Part shown: positions 46,853-55,730 of the stretch, piece after piece | How the letters are laid out: each line of letters begins with the position of its first letter | Numbering within the stretch: the stretch's first letter is position 1 | Source of the DNA: Alloalcanivorax marinus | GTDB lineage: Bacteria > Pseudomonadota > Gammaproteobacteria > Pseudomonadales > Alcanivoracaceae | Direction: 5' to 3' | Assembly (NCBI RefSeq): GCF_016785095.1 | Contig: NZ_JAEKJB010000009.1 | Coordinates: 353,253-417,252 of the forward strand | DNA length: 64,000 bases | Notes under the pieces: generated by a model | Databases searched by the model: none | Told to the model about the DNA's origin: nothing | The model's input: only the letters and a program-made list of their open reading frames with translations | Program-made: the position numbers and the translations under genes

Positions 46853-47464
46853 ATGTCGCCACGTACCAAAAACAGGCTGACCTTGCTCGCCATCGTCGGC
46901 CCCTTCGTTCTGTTCTTCATCGCTGGCCGTTATTTCGTGGACCCTTGGGAACTGCCCCGGCAGAACAAGGGGCAGTTGATCCTGCCCCATGTGCAGTTGC
47001 GCGCCCTGGCGCTGCATGAGGACGACGGCGGCGCATACAACGCCAAGGACACCGCCGGGCTATGGAGCCTGATGTACGTGGCCGGGGCCGACTGCGGCGC
47101 GGCCTGCAAGAACGGGCTTTATTATCAGATGCGCCAGGTGCAGCGCACCCTGGGCGAAAACATGGACCGGCTGCGCCGCATCGTGGTGCACACCGCCCCG
47201 GCCTCCGACGAGCTGCGTGCCTTTCTGGATGACAAGGTGCCCGGCACGGTGGAGGTCAACGGCGACGCGGACACCGTCCGCCAGGCCCTGGCGCCGGCCT
47301 ACGAAGGCCTTGAAGGCGACGCCATCGGCGACGTCTTCGTGATCAGCCCGGACGGGCAGATCTTCCTGCGCTACCCCACCCACGAGGACATGGACGCCAC
47401 CCTTGAGGAGGCGGAAAACATCCGCCTGGATCTAGAACGCACGTTGAAAGGCTCGCTGATCTGA
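46853..47464 (+). CDS. Membrane-anchored thioredoxin-like protein of the cox cluster
   Basis: 203 residues: one N-terminal helix (about 9-26) and a periplasmic domain with a thioredoxin-like outline. The pair in YVAGADCGAACKNGLYYQM (CxxxC) recalls the copper site of Sco proteins, and DVFVISPDGQIFLRYPTH resembles the Sco C-terminal part that usually holds the third ligand, a histidine. It may act in CuA metallation or thiol chemistry of subunit II. No canonical sco gene follows ctaB in this window, so this protein may partly fill that role; inference. Confidence 0.8.
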   Translation: MSPRTKNRLTLLAIVGPFVLFFIAGRYFVDPWELPRQNKGQLILPHVQLRALALHEDDGGAYNAKDTAGLWSLMYVAGADCGAACKNGLYYQMRQVQRTLGENMDRLRRIVVHTAPASDELRAFLDDKVPGTVEVNGDADTVRQALAPAYEGLEGDAIGDVFVISPDGQIFLRYPTHEDMDATLEEAENIRLDLERTLKGSLI

Positions 47465-47495
47465 GCGCCGCCGCAACCCTGACAGGTCCCGATAC

Positions 47496-48569
47496 ATGCA
47501 TCCCGAAACCGTGCAAACTCCGACTCCCTCGCAAATCTGGCTGCGCCGCATCGCGGTGCTGGCCCTGGTGCTGGCCGCCGGCGTCATCATCCTGGGGGCC
47601 TGGACCCGGCTCTCCGACGCCGGCCTGGGCTGCCCGGACTGGCCTGGCTGTTACGGCCATCTGGACGTGCGCAAGGCCATCGAGCACGTCAATGAACAGA
47701 ACGCCAGCAACCCGGGCGCCCTGCGGGAAGCCCACAAGGCGGTGCCGGAGATGGTGCATCGCTACTTCGCGTCCACCCTGGGGCTGCTGATCCTGATCAT
47801 CGCCGGCCTGAGCCTGGCCAACCGCAAACGCGAAAAACAGCCGCTCAAGCTGCCCCTGTTTCTGGTGGTGCTGGTGATCTTCCAGGGCATTCTCGGCATG
47901 TGGACGGTGACCCTGGGGCTGCAGCCCACCATCGTCATGCTACATCTGCTGGGGGGCTTCACCACCTTTACCCTGCTCGCCCTGCTCACCGCCCGCCTCT
48001 ACCGCTGGCCGCGCTTCCTCAATGATTGCGACGTGCGTAGCCTGAGAACCCTGGGGGGCCTGGCCCTGGCGGCGGTGATTCTGCAGATCGCCCTGGGCGG
48101 CTGGACCACCGCCAACTACGCCGCCGTGGTGTGCACCGAGCTGCCGGTGTGCGAGCGCGGCTGGACCGAGCATCTGGATTTCGAGGATGCCTTCGTGTTC
48201 TGGGGCCACGAGCACGACAAGCCGGACTATGAGTTCGGCGTGCTGGAAAACGACGCCCGCACCACCATCCACGTGATGCATCGCTTCGGCGCCCTGCTGG
48301 TGACCCTCATGGTGCTGTTGCTGGTGGGCCGCATTCTGCTGCGCGCGCGCAGTGTGTTCTTCCGAAACTTCGCCCTGGTGATCCTCGGGCTACTGGCCCT
48401 GCAGGTGGCCCTGGGCATCAGCAACGTGGTGTTCGCGGTGCCACTGTGGGTGGCCGTGGCCCACAACTTCGGCGCCGTGGCGCTGCTGGTGTCGCTGGTA
48501 CTCTTTATCCGCTCGATTAACGTAAAATGCGGTGCCCGCCACCCACGGCACCCGGACGGGCAGCCATAG
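47496..48569 (+). CDS. ctaA: Haem A synthase (CtaA/Cox15)
   Basis: 357 residues with eight membrane helices. It oxidises the haem O methyl to a formyl group to make haem A. Conserved: GAWTRLSDAGLGCPDWPGCYG with the cysteine pair, EMVHRYFASTLG (haem His), LGGWTTANYAAVVCTELPVC (second cysteine pair) and HVMHRFGALLVT, and AVAHNFGAVALL. It follows the thioredoxin-like gene by 31 bases and precedes ctaB by 17. Confidence 0.96.
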   Translation: MHPETVQTPTPSQIWLRRIAVLALVLAAGVIILGAWTRLSDAGLGCPDWPGCYGHLDVRKAIEHVNEQNASNPGALREAHKAVPEMVHRYFASTLGLLILIIAGLSLANRKREKQPLKLPLFLVVLVIFQGILGMWTVTLGLQPTIVMLHLLGGFTTFTLLALLTARLYRWPRFLNDCDVRSLRTLGGLALAAVILQIALGGWTTANYAAVVCTELPVCERGWTEHLDFEDAFVFWGHEHDKPDYEFGVLENDARTTIHVMHRFGALLVTLMVLLLVGRILLRARSVFFRNFALVILGLLALQVALGISNVVFAVPLWVAVAHNFGAVALLVSLVLFIRSINVKCGARHPRHPDGQP

Positions 48570-48586
48570 GCCGACAGGGAGCCATC

Positions 48587-49528
48587 ATGAGCGTGAACGA
48601 CAAGGCGATGAGCCCTAATCAGTCCGATCATCAAGAGCGCGCCGCCGCCGGCTGGCGTGACTACCTGGCACTGACCAAACCCGGGGTGGTGATGCTGTTG
48701 ATGGTGACCGCCGTGGCCGGCATGTTCCTGGCCACCGATCCGCCGGGCATGGTGCCCCTGGACATCTTCATCCCGGCCTTCGTGGGCCTGTCCCTGGCGA
48801 TGATGGCCTCGGCGGCGATCAACCAGATCATGGACCAGAAGATCGACGCCATCATGAAGCGCACCGAGAAGCGCCCGCTGGTGGCCGGCGTGATCTCGCC
48901 CAAGGCGGCGGTGGCGTTCGCCGTGGCCCTGGCGCTGGCGTCCATGGCCATGCTGTATTTCCTGGTCAACCCGCTCACCGCCGGGCTCACCCTGTTCGGC
49001 TTCGTCGGCTATGCCTTCGTCTATACCCTGTACCTGAAGCGCGCCACGCCGCAGAACATCGTGATCGGCGGCATCGCCGGCGCCATCCCGCCGCTGCTCG
49101 GCTGGGCGGCGGTGACCAACTCCCTGGACCCGTACGCCTGGCTGCTGGTGCTGATCATCTTCGTATGGACGCCGCCGCATTTCTGGGCGCTGGCGATCCA
49201 CCGCGCCGATGAGTACGCCAAGGCGGACGTGCCCATGCTGCCGGTAACCCACGGCATCCCCTTCACCCGGGAATCGGTGCTCTACTACACCATTCTGCTG
49301 TTCATCTGCTCCCTGCTCCCCTATCTGACCGGCATGAGCGGCCTGATCTATCTGGTCAGCGCGGTGATCCTCAGCGGCATTTTCCTGGTGCACGCGGTGC
49401 GACTGCGCTTCAGCCAGGACCCGAAACTGCCGATGAAGACCTTCGGCTATTCCATCGTCTACCTGTTCGTGCTGTTCACCGCCCTGCTGGTGGATCACTA
49501 CATTCCAGTGCATCCGCTGCAACCGTGA
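48587..49528 (+). CDS. ctaB: Protoheme IX farnesyltransferase (haem O synthase)
   Basis: 313 residues from the ATG at 48587 with AGGGAG upstream. A UbiA-type prenyltransferase with about nine helices; DYLALTKPGVVMLL opens the fold. The prenyl-diphosphate motifs are NQIMDQKIDAIMKRTEKRP (NxxxDxxxD) and DEYAKADVPMLP. It adds a farnesyl chain to haem b for haem O, the substrate of CtaA. It is the last gene of the cox assembly group; a lemA gene, not sco, follows. Confidence 0.97.
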   Translation: MSVNDKAMSPNQSDHQERAAAGWRDYLALTKPGVVMLLMVTAVAGMFLATDPPGMVPLDIFIPAFVGLSLAMMASAAINQIMDQKIDAIMKRTEKRPLVAGVISPKAAVAFAVALALASMAMLYFLVNPLTAGLTLFGFVGYAFVYTLYLKRATPQNIVIGGIAGAIPPLLGWAAVTNSLDPYAWLLVLIIFVWTPPHFWALAIHRADEYAKADVPMLPVTHGIPFTRESVLYYTILLFICSLLPYLTGMSGLIYLVSAVILSGIFLVHAVRLRFSQDPKLPMKTFGYSIVYLFVLFTALLVDHYIPVHPLQP

Positions 49529-49614
49529 ACCGGTCGCCATCACGCGGATAGCCAAGCCCGGATGCTTGCAGTAGTTTAGAGCGCACAACAATCACCCTGG
49601 GGAAAGGGGGAAGG

Positions 49615-50202
49615 ATGGGTACCTGGCTGTTTTTCGCCGTGATCATCGCGGCGCTGGTTTATCTGATCGCGGTCTATAACCGTCTGATCAGCCTGCGCAA
49701 CCGCTTCAAGAACGCCTTTGCTCAGATCGACGTGCAGTTACAGCGCCGCCATGATCTGATCCCCAACCTGGTGGAAACTGCCAAAGCCTACCTCGACCAC
49801 GAGCGCCAGACCCTGACCGCCGTCATCGAGGCACGCAACCAGGCCGAGGCGGCACGCCGCGACGCCGCCGCCCGGCCCGACGACGGCGCCGCCGTGGACC
49901 GGCTGGGGCGCGCCGAATCCCTGCTCAGCGGTGGCCTGTCGCGGCTGCTGGCGGTGAGCGAGAACTACCCGGAGCTGAAGGCCAACCAGACCATGGCCGA
50001 GCTGATGGAAGAGTTGTCCAGCACCGAGAATCGCATCGGCTTCGCACGCCAGGCCTTCAACGACGCGGTGATGCACTACAACACCTACCGGGAGCAGTTC
50101 CCCAACAACGTGGTGAGCGGCCTGTTCGGCCCGTTCAAGGAAGCGCGGCTGCTGGAGATCGAGAACCCGGAGGCCCGTCAGGCGGTGAACGTCACCTTCT
50201 GA
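49615..50202 (+). CDS. lemA: LemA family membrane protein
   Basis: 195 residues: one N-terminal helix (about 4-22, LFFAVIIAALVYLIAVYN) and the helical LemA core with LRNRFKNAFAQIDVQLQRRHDLIPNLVETA (in part QLQRRHDLIPNLVETAKAY), SENYPELKANQTMAELMEEL and STENRIGFARQAFNDAVMHYN. GGAAGG precedes the start. Unlike the lipoprotein LemA at 21157-21747, this one has a plain anchor and is paired with an M48 peptidase 10 bases downstream, the HtpX-like pairing seen in other bacteria. Confidence 0.93.
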   Translation: MGTWLFFAVIIAALVYLIAVYNRLISLRNRFKNAFAQIDVQLQRRHDLIPNLVETAKAYLDHERQTLTAVIEARNQAEAARRDAAARPDDGAAVDRLGRAESLLSGGLSRLLAVSENYPELKANQTMAELMEELSSTENRIGFARQAFNDAVMHYNTYREQFPNNVVSGLFGPFKEARLLEIENPEARQAVNVTF

Positions 50203-50212
50203 TCCCCGGGCC

Positions 50213-52009
50213 ATGGATTTCTTCGACCATCAGACACGGGCCCGGCGCCGCACCTTTCTGCTGGTCCTGTATTTCCTGGCCGCCCTGACGGCGGTGGCCG
50301 CCACCGTGGACCTGGCGGCCTGGCTGCTGACCCGCTGGCTGCGCCCGGACCTGAGTCTGGCCCACTGGCTGACCAGTGAAACCGGGCTGTGGGTCACCCT
50401 GGCCACCCTGGCGGTACTGATCGGCGGCTCCCTGCGCAAATCCTGGCAACTGCGCGACGGCGGTCCGGCCCTGGCCCGCCTGCTGGGCGCCCGGGAAGTA
50501 CCGGCCGCCCCGGAGGACGCCGGCGAGCGGCGCCTGCGCAACGTGGCCGAGGAAATGAGCATCGCCGCCGGCGCCTATGTGCCACGCCTTTATGTGCTGC
50601 CCGCGGAAGAGCGCATCAACGCCTTCGTGGCCGGCTTGACGCCATCCTGCACGGTGCTGGTGGTCACCCGGGGCGCCCTGGAGCAACTCGACCGCGACGA
50701 GTTACAGGGGGTGGTGGCCCATGAATTCAGCCATATCCTCAACGCCGACATGCGTCTTAACCTGCGCCTGCTGGCCGCCCTGGCCGGCATCCTGGCGATC
50801 GGCAAGGTGGGGGAATTCCTGTTGCACTTCTCCAGCGGCGACGGCCACCGCCGGGGCAATGCGCCGTTCGCCGTCGGAGGCCTGGCGTTAATGATCATCG
50901 GCTACGCCGGCCTGTTCTTCGGGCGTCTGATCAAGGCCGCTATTTCGCGCCAGCGGGAACGCCTGGCCGACGCCAGCGCGGTGCAATTCACCCGCCGGGC
51001 CGACGGCCTGGCCGGCGCCCTGATCAAAATCCGCAACGGTGCCGGGTCCTACCTGCACAGCCTGCACGCCGAGGACCTCAGCCATATGGCGTTCGCCGAA
51101 ACGCTGGCGCTGCGCTGGCGCCGCCTGCTGGCCACCCACCCCAGCATCGAACAGCGCCTCGGCGACCTGGGCGCCGACTGGCCGGCCCGGGCCCGGGCAC
51201 GGCGCCGGCGGGCGCCGGAAGCCAGCGACATGCCCCCGTCACGGCAGGTAGGGCGGATGGACGACGCCAACCTGGGCTATGCCCGCTCCCTGCTGGAAAG
51301 CCTGCCCGAGGATCTGCGCCACGCCCTGCATACCCAGGAGGGCGCCGAATGCGTGCTCTACACCCTGGCCCTGGGGCCGGTGGCGCCACCGCCGGCACTG
51401 CGCACCGGCCGCCGGGCCGCGCTGGTGGAGCAGGTGCGCGGCCTGGGCACCCGCCTGCGGCTGCCCTTGCTGGACCTGGCCCTGGCCACCCTGTCCCAGG
51501 CGCCGGCCAGCCGCCGACCGGTGATTCTTGGTCAACTGCACGCCATCACCCGCCAACGCAGCCGCGAGGACCTGCTGTGCTGGGCCCTGGCCGCCATGGC
51601 ACGCCAAACCCTGAGCGATACCGAGCGGCGAGGACACAAGCCGGACATTCACCGCCTGAGCGCGGTGGCCACGGAAATCCAGGTGGTGTTCTCGGCGCTG
51701 GCCTGGGCCGGTGACTCCGCCCGCACCACCGCCCTGGCCGCCTTTCAGCGCGCCACCCGCGGGCTGCTGCCCGGCGGGCGGCTGCTGCTGCCGCCGGATC
51801 GCTACCCGGCGCCGCGCATGGAAGCCGCGGTGGCCCGGCTGGCTCGCCTCACCCCCTTGCTGAAAGCCCCCCTGATCGACGCGGCCGCCGATCTGGTGCT
51901 CTCCGATGGCCAGGTGCAAGTAGCCGAGGCGGAATTGCTTCGCGCCCTGTGCGCGCTGCTCGAATGCCCCATGCCGCCTCTTTTCCCGAACCGACTGAAC
52001 AATATTTGA
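50213..52009 (+). CDS. M48 family membrane metallopeptidase (HtpX-like, LemA partner)
   Basis: 598 residues. Four predicted membrane helices (about 15-40, 58-72, 182-205, 220-240). The zinc motif is HEFSH at 170-174 and the third ligand is probably the Glu or Asp near RQRERLADASAVQFTR, as in M48 enzymes. A long C-terminal part (about 330-598) is Ala/Leu/Arg-rich and unlike HtpX (about 290 residues). It probably digests misfolded membrane proteins. It begins 10 bases after lemA. The C-terminal extension, with LVLSDGQVQVAEAELLRAL at the end (TerB-like helical feel), is of unknown role. Confidence 0.88.
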   Translation: MDFFDHQTRARRRTFLLVLYFLAALTAVAATVDLAAWLLTRWLRPDLSLAHWLTSETGLWVTLATLAVLIGGSLRKSWQLRDGGPALARLLGAREVPAAPEDAGERRLRNVAEEMSIAAGAYVPRLYVLPAEERINAFVAGLTPSCTVLVVTRGALEQLDRDELQGVVAHEFSHILNADMRLNLRLLAALAGILAIGKVGEFLLHFSSGDGHRRGNAPFAVGGLALMIIGYAGLFFGRLIKAAISRQRERLADASAVQFTRRADGLAGALIKIRNGAGSYLHSLHAEDLSHMAFAETLALRWRRLLATHPSIEQRLGDLGADWPARARARRRRAPEASDMPPSRQVGRMDDANLGYARSLLESLPEDLRHALHTQEGAECVLYTLALGPVAPPPALRTGRRAALVEQVRGLGTRLRLPLLDLALATLSQAPASRRPVILGQLHAITRQRSREDLLCWALAAMARQTLSDTERRGHKPDIHRLSAVATEIQVVFSALAWAGDSARTTALAAFQRATRGLLPGGRLLLPPDRYPAPRMEAAVARLARLTPLLKAPLIDAAADLVLSDGQVQVAEAELLRALCALLECPMPPLFPNRLNNI

Positions 52010-52022
52010 GCAGATCAATTTT

Positions 52023-52038
52023 TGTGATAGGGTTCACA
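52023..52038 (+). promoter_or_regulatory. CRP/Vfr-type binding site
   Basis: TGTGA-TAGGGT-TCACA matches the CRP consensus TGTGA-N6-TCACA exactly at both half-sites. It starts 51 bases before the next gene. Its distance from a promoter is not clear, as no good -10 is seen; it could activate or repress the 52074-52466 gene. Confidence 0.7.
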
Positions 52039-52073
52039 ATTGTAAAAGGGGGCGTATTGGGGAGAACAACAAC

Positions 52074-52466
52074 ATGGAACTGGCCAAGAACAGTCACCGC
52101 AACACCTGGCGCAACGTCTGCGAGCACACTCACCGTATCCGCGACGGTGCCCTGGAACCGGCCCTGACCGCCTGGTTGGTGGCCCACGGCATCACCCTCG
52201 CCGAGTGCGTGTTCCCACTGGTGCGTCGCTGCGACGAGCAGTTGTATACCGGCACCCTGGTGGACGGTCGAGGCCGGGTGTTCGAGTACCTGGCTAATCT
52301 GGCCGGCGCGGAGAATGACGACGACGGCCTCGACGACGTGACCCTGGCACTGGGCCCGAAATGCCCCGACCACCCGCGCCACGATCCCTGCGACCCGGTC
52401 ACCATGGCGCTGATGATTCAGCGTGGGCTGGCGCCCTCTCCCGTGCCGGAGCCGGTGCCGGCCTGA
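52074..52466 (+). CDS. Small acidic protein behind a CRP-type site, unknown
   Basis: 130 residues with GGGGAGA upstream. Two cysteines fall in NVCEHTHRIRDG and LAECVFPLVRRCDEQLY, and a Cys-Pro-rich segment KCPDHPRHDPCDPVTMALM may bind metal. Acidic middle (AENDDDGLDDVTL). No family recognised. It is the only gene in the window preceded by a perfect CRP-type palindrome. Its end overlaps the opposite-strand gene by 49 bases. Confidence 0.7.
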   Translation: MELAKNSHRNTWRNVCEHTHRIRDGALEPALTAWLVAHGITLAECVFPLVRRCDEQLYTGTLVDGRGRVFEYLANLAGAENDDDGLDDVTLALGPKCPDHPRHDPCDPVTMALMIQRGLAPSPVPEPVPA

Positions 52467-53494
52467 TCGGCGCGGTACGGCAGCAGGCTCCGCGCCTCGT
52501 CGCGATAGGCGCGTACATGCTCCGCCTCACGCTCGCAGAAATCCGCCACCGCCTCGTGGAAAGCGAGTTCCGCCAGCCAGTGTAGCGAATAGGTGAGCAC
52601 CGGCTCGAAGCCACGCAGTATCTTGTGCTCCCCCTGCACCCCCGGGTCGAACTCCGCCAGCCCGCGCTCGATGGCGAACTCAATGCCCTGGTAGTAGCAC
52701 ACCTCGAAATGCAGAGCGTCGTATTCCCGTATGCTGCCCCAATAACGACCGTACAGGGCCTGGTCGTCGAACAGGTAAAGCCCCGCCGCCACCGGCTCCT
52801 CTCCGTGCTCCGCCAGCACCAGCAGGATTTGTTCGCCGAGACCGTCGGCGAGGCGGCGGAAGAAGGTCTCATCGAGATAGGGCAACTGGCCGCGCACCAG
52901 GTAGGTGTTGGCGTAGCATTGAAAGAAAAAACGCCAGTGGCGCGGTTCGATGGCGGCGCCGGTGAGCCGCCGCACGGTCAGCCCCTGCTCCGCCACCCGG
53001 CGGCGCTCCCGGCGCGCGCTCTTGCGCTTACGGGAATTAAAGGTGCCCAGGAAAGCATCGAAATCCGTATAGCCCCGGTTGAACCAGCGGAAATGGCAGG
53101 CCTGGCGCTCGATCAGCGGCAGCTCCGCCAGCGCCGCCCGGGCCGGCGCGTCCGGGAACAGCAGATGCCAGCCACTGGCGCCCTGCTCGGCGACCCGCTC
53201 GCGCACCCCTGCCCAAAGATCCGCTGCCCGCCACTGGCCGCGCCAGCGCGGCCCGACCACCGGCGTGAACGGAATCGCGGTGACCAGCTTGGGGTAGTAC
53301 GACAGACCATGGCGCTCATAGGCGTCCGCCCAGGCGAAATCGAATACGTACTCGCCCCGCGAACCGTCGCGCGCGTAGAGCGGAACAAAGGCATCGCCAT
53401 CACGCAGGTGGCAGGGGCCCCAGCCACGGGCCGGCGTGGCGCCGGTCTGCTCCAGGGCGCCGAGAAAGGCATCGGTGAGAAAAGGAAAGCGCAT
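52418..53494 (-). CDS. GNAT-like protein of the DUF482 / peptidoglycan FemAB-like family
   Basis: 358 residues if started at the ATG at 53494 (MRFPFLTDAFLGALEQTG); an ATG at 53521 adds nine residues and neither has a clear ribosome site. Two acyltransferase-like halves are visible: PCHLRDGDAFVPLYARDGSRGEYVFDFAWADAY (in part) and RGYTDFDAFLGTFNSRKRKSARRERR, QGEHKILRGFEPVLTYSLHWL. These match DUF482 (PF04339) proteins, whose substrate is unknown. The start seems shorter than relatives by about 20 residues, so a non-ATG start or a loss is possible. Confidence 0.82.
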   Translation of the reverse strand: MRFPFLTDAFLGALEQTGATPARGWGPCHLRDGDAFVPLYARDGSRGEYVFDFAWADAYERHGLSYYPKLVTAIPFTPVVGPRWRGQWRAADLWAGVRERVAEQGASGWHLLFPDAPARAALAELPLIERQACHFRWFNRGYTDFDAFLGTFNSRKRKSARRERRRVAEQGLTVRRLTGAAIEPRHWRFFFQCYANTYLVRGQLPYLDETFFRRLADGLGEQILLVLAEHGEEPVAAGLYLFDDQALYGRYWGSIREYDALHFEVCYYQGIEFAIERGLAEFDPGVQGEHKILRGFEPVLTYSLHWLAELAFHEAVADFCEREAEHVRAYRDEARSLLPYRADQAGTGSGTGEGASPR

Positions 53495-53617
53495 GGCCGC
53501 ATGATACTGGCCGTGGCGCATGGCGGCGAGAGCGCCGTGCCCGTGAGATTGCCGGGCCGGTTCGTTACAATGCGCCGTCCATAATGATAATGATGCGTCC
53601 AAGGACATACCGATTTC

Positions 53618-54205
53618 ATGAAAGTCTCCAAACCCCTGGCGGTCGTGTACGCTCTGGCCGTCGTGTTGCTGGCCCTGCCCGGCGCCTGGCTGCTGTTCGC
53701 CCCGCGATCCTTCGTACTGCTTGCCCATGGCGGCGACGAGGTTCTGCTGATCTCGCCCCTGCTCACCCAACAGACCGGCCTGGGGCTGTTACTGGCGGCG
53801 GCGGTGAACCTGGTGTGCCTGGCCGGCGGCCCCACCCGGCTGCCGCTGCACGTGGCGGTGCTGTTCTATCTGGCCGGTCTGGTGGCCAGCCATGGCGCGC
53901 CGGCGTTCGGCGCCGCCGCCTGGCTGTGGATTCCGGTGGCGCTGTACGCGCTGCCACTGGCCCCCTGGAACCGGCTGCCGGTGTCGACCGGCGGTGACGA
54001 GCGCCGCCAGGGCGAGGTGAAGTGGTTCAACCCGAAGAAGGGTTTCGGGTTCATCCTTGCCGACAACGGCGAGGAAATCTTCGTCCACTTCAAGGCGGTC
54101 CGGAATGGCGGACGCCGCAGCCTGCGCGCCGGCAGCCGGGTGCGCTTCGTGGTGCGCCAGTCCGAGCGCGGCATGCAGGCCGACCAGGTCGAGATCCAGC
54201 CATGA
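53618..54205 (+). CDS. Membrane protein with C-terminal cold-shock domain
   Basis: 195 residues. The first ~120 residues contain four predicted membrane helices (about 7-27, 45-69, 77-92, 97-113). The last ~65 are a cold-shock domain: GEVKWFNPKKGFGFILADNG with RNP1 (KGFGFI 141-146) and IFVHFKAV with RNP2 (154-158). Cold-shock domains bind single-stranded nucleic acids and are usually soluble; here the domain is tied to the membrane, probably on the cytoplasmic side. It lies 10 bases before the symporter gene, so is likely co-transcribed. The N-terminal part belongs to no family I recognise. Confidence 0.85.
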   Translation: MKVSKPLAVVYALAVVLLALPGAWLLFAPRSFVLLAHGGDEVLLISPLLTQQTGLGLLLAAAVNLVCLAGGPTRLPLHVAVLFYLAGLVASHGAPAFGAAAWLWIPVALYALPLAPWNRLPVSTGGDERRQGEVKWFNPKKGFGFILADNGEEIFVHFKAVRNGGRRSLRAGSRVRFVVRQSERGMQADQVEIQP

Positions 54206-54215
54206 CGCCCGCCCG

Positions 54216-55730
54216 ATGACGCTGGCCACGCTCGACTGGGCGGTGCTGCTGGTCTATCTGGCGGCGATCCTGCTGATCGGCTTCCATTTCGCGCGGCGCA
54301 ACACCAACACCGAGGAATACTTCGTCGGCGGACGCCGCTTTCGCGGCTGGGTGATCGGCCTGTCCCTGGTGGGCACCTCGATCAGCTCGGTGACCTTCCT
54401 GGCCTACCCGGCGGATGCCTTCAAGACCGGCTGGCTGCGTTACCTGCCCAATCTGGCGCTGCCGTTGGCGCTAGTGGTGGCGGCACGGGTGTTCCTGCCG
54501 TTCTTCCGGCGCGGCAACATGACCAGCGCTTATGAATTCCTGGAGCAGCGCTTCGGCCCAAGCGTGCGGGTGTACGGCGCGCTCGCCTTCATCGTCGCGC
54601 AACTGGTACGCCTGGCGATGATCCTGTATCTGCTGTCGTTGCTGATCCTGCAGTTGGTGGAGGTGTCACCGACCACGGCGATCGTCGCCGCCGGCCTGTT
54701 CGTGGGCCTGTATACGGTGATCGGCGGCATCGACGCGGTGATCTGGACCGATGTCATGCAGACCCTGGTGCTGCTGATCGGTGGTCTGCTGTGTATCTGG
54801 GTGGTGGTGGACGCCCTGCCCGGCGGCCTCGGCCAGGTGTTCCGCGAGGCCGGCGCCGCCGGCAAATTCGCCCTGGCGGAATGGCGCGACGGCGAGCCGC
54901 AACCGGTGCGCTGGGGCCTGTCCCTGAGTGAGAAGACCGCCACCATGATGCTGTTCATCGGCCTCACCAACTGGCTCACCGAATACTCCAGCAACCAGAA
55001 CACGGTGCAGCGCTACTGCGCCTCGCGCTCCACCCTGGAGGCCCGCCGTGGCCTGTGGGTGTATCTGTTCACCGCCCTGCCGGTATGGGCGTTCTACATG
55101 CTTCTGGGCACCGCTCTGTGGGTGTTCTTCCAGCACTTTCCGGACCCCATGGCCACGGCGGTACTGGCCGGCACCGAGAAAGCCGAGGCGATCCTGCCCT
55201 GGTTCATTACCGAATACCTGCCGGCGGGCCTCGCCGGGCTGGTGGTGGCGGCGGCGCTGGCCGCCGCCATGAGCTCCCTGGATTCCAGCATCAACTCGGT
55301 GACCACGGTGTCGATCGTCGATCTCTACCGGCGCCACCTGCGCACCGGCCGCGATGACCGCCATTATCTGCGTGTGGCACGCGGCGTGGCGGCGGCGGTC
55401 ACCGGCCTGATGATCCTCGGTGCCCTGTGGCTCAATGGCGCCCACACCCATACCCTTCAGGACACCTCCACCATTCTGGTGTCACTGTTCGGCGGCGGCA
55501 TGTTGGGGCTGTATCTGCTCGGGTTTCTGAGCCGGCGCGGGGACGCCCGGGCGGCCTGGTGGGGGATCGGCTGCACCCTGGTGTTCACGTCCTGGACGGT
55601 GCTCACCAACGAGGGGATGCTGCCGGTGGCGCTAAGCGCGCCGTTCGATCTTTATTACACCGGCCTGATCGGCAATCTGGTGATGTTCGCGGTGGGCTAC
55701 GGCGCGGCGCGCCTGTGGCCGCGCCGCTAG
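54216..55730 (+). CDS. Sodium:solute symporter (SSS family)
   Basis: 504 residues from the ATG at 54216; the open frame upstream lies inside the previous gene. About thirteen membrane helices. SSS hallmarks are EYFVGGRRFRGWVIGLSLVGTSISSVTFLAYP (in part), RFGPSVRVYGALAFIVAQLVR and the sodium-site segment AALAAAMSSLDSSINSVTTV. It moves an organic solute with Na+. Sugar or sialic-acid transporters share this subgroup's outline; the sialidase-like gene nearby hints at such a substrate but is on the other strand. Tail-to-tail with the next gene (4-base overlap). Confidence 0.9.
   Translation: MTLATLDWAVLLVYLAAILLIGFHFARRNTNTEEYFVGGRRFRGWVIGLSLVGTSISSVTFLAYPADAFKTGWLRYLPNLALPLALVVAARVFLPFFRRGNMTSAYEFLEQRFGPSVRVYGALAFIVAQLVRLAMILYLLSLLILQLVEVSPTTAIVAAGLFVGLYTVIGGIDAVIWTDVMQTLVLLIGGLLCIWVVVDALPGGLGQVFREAGAAGKFALAEWRDGEPQPVRWGLSLSEKTATMMLFIGLTNWLTEYSSNQNTVQRYCASRSTLEARRGLWVYLFTALPVWAFYMLLGTALWVFFQHFPDPMATAVLAGTEKAEAILPWFITEYLPAGLAGLVVAAALAAAMSSLDSSINSVTTVSIVDLYRRHLRTGRDDRHYLRVARGVAAAVTGLMILGALWLNGAHTHTLQDTSTILVSLFGGGMLGLYLLGFLSRRGDARAAWWGIGCTLVFTSWTVLTNEGMLPVALSAPFDLYYTGLIGNLVMFAVGYGAARLWPRR

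Noticed and set aside
53579..53597. Fur-box-like ATAATGATAATGAT before the cold-shock fusion gene
   Set aside because: Only the left part fits the 19-bp Fur consensus (about 13 of 19) and there is no inverted symmetry, unlike the site at 19099.
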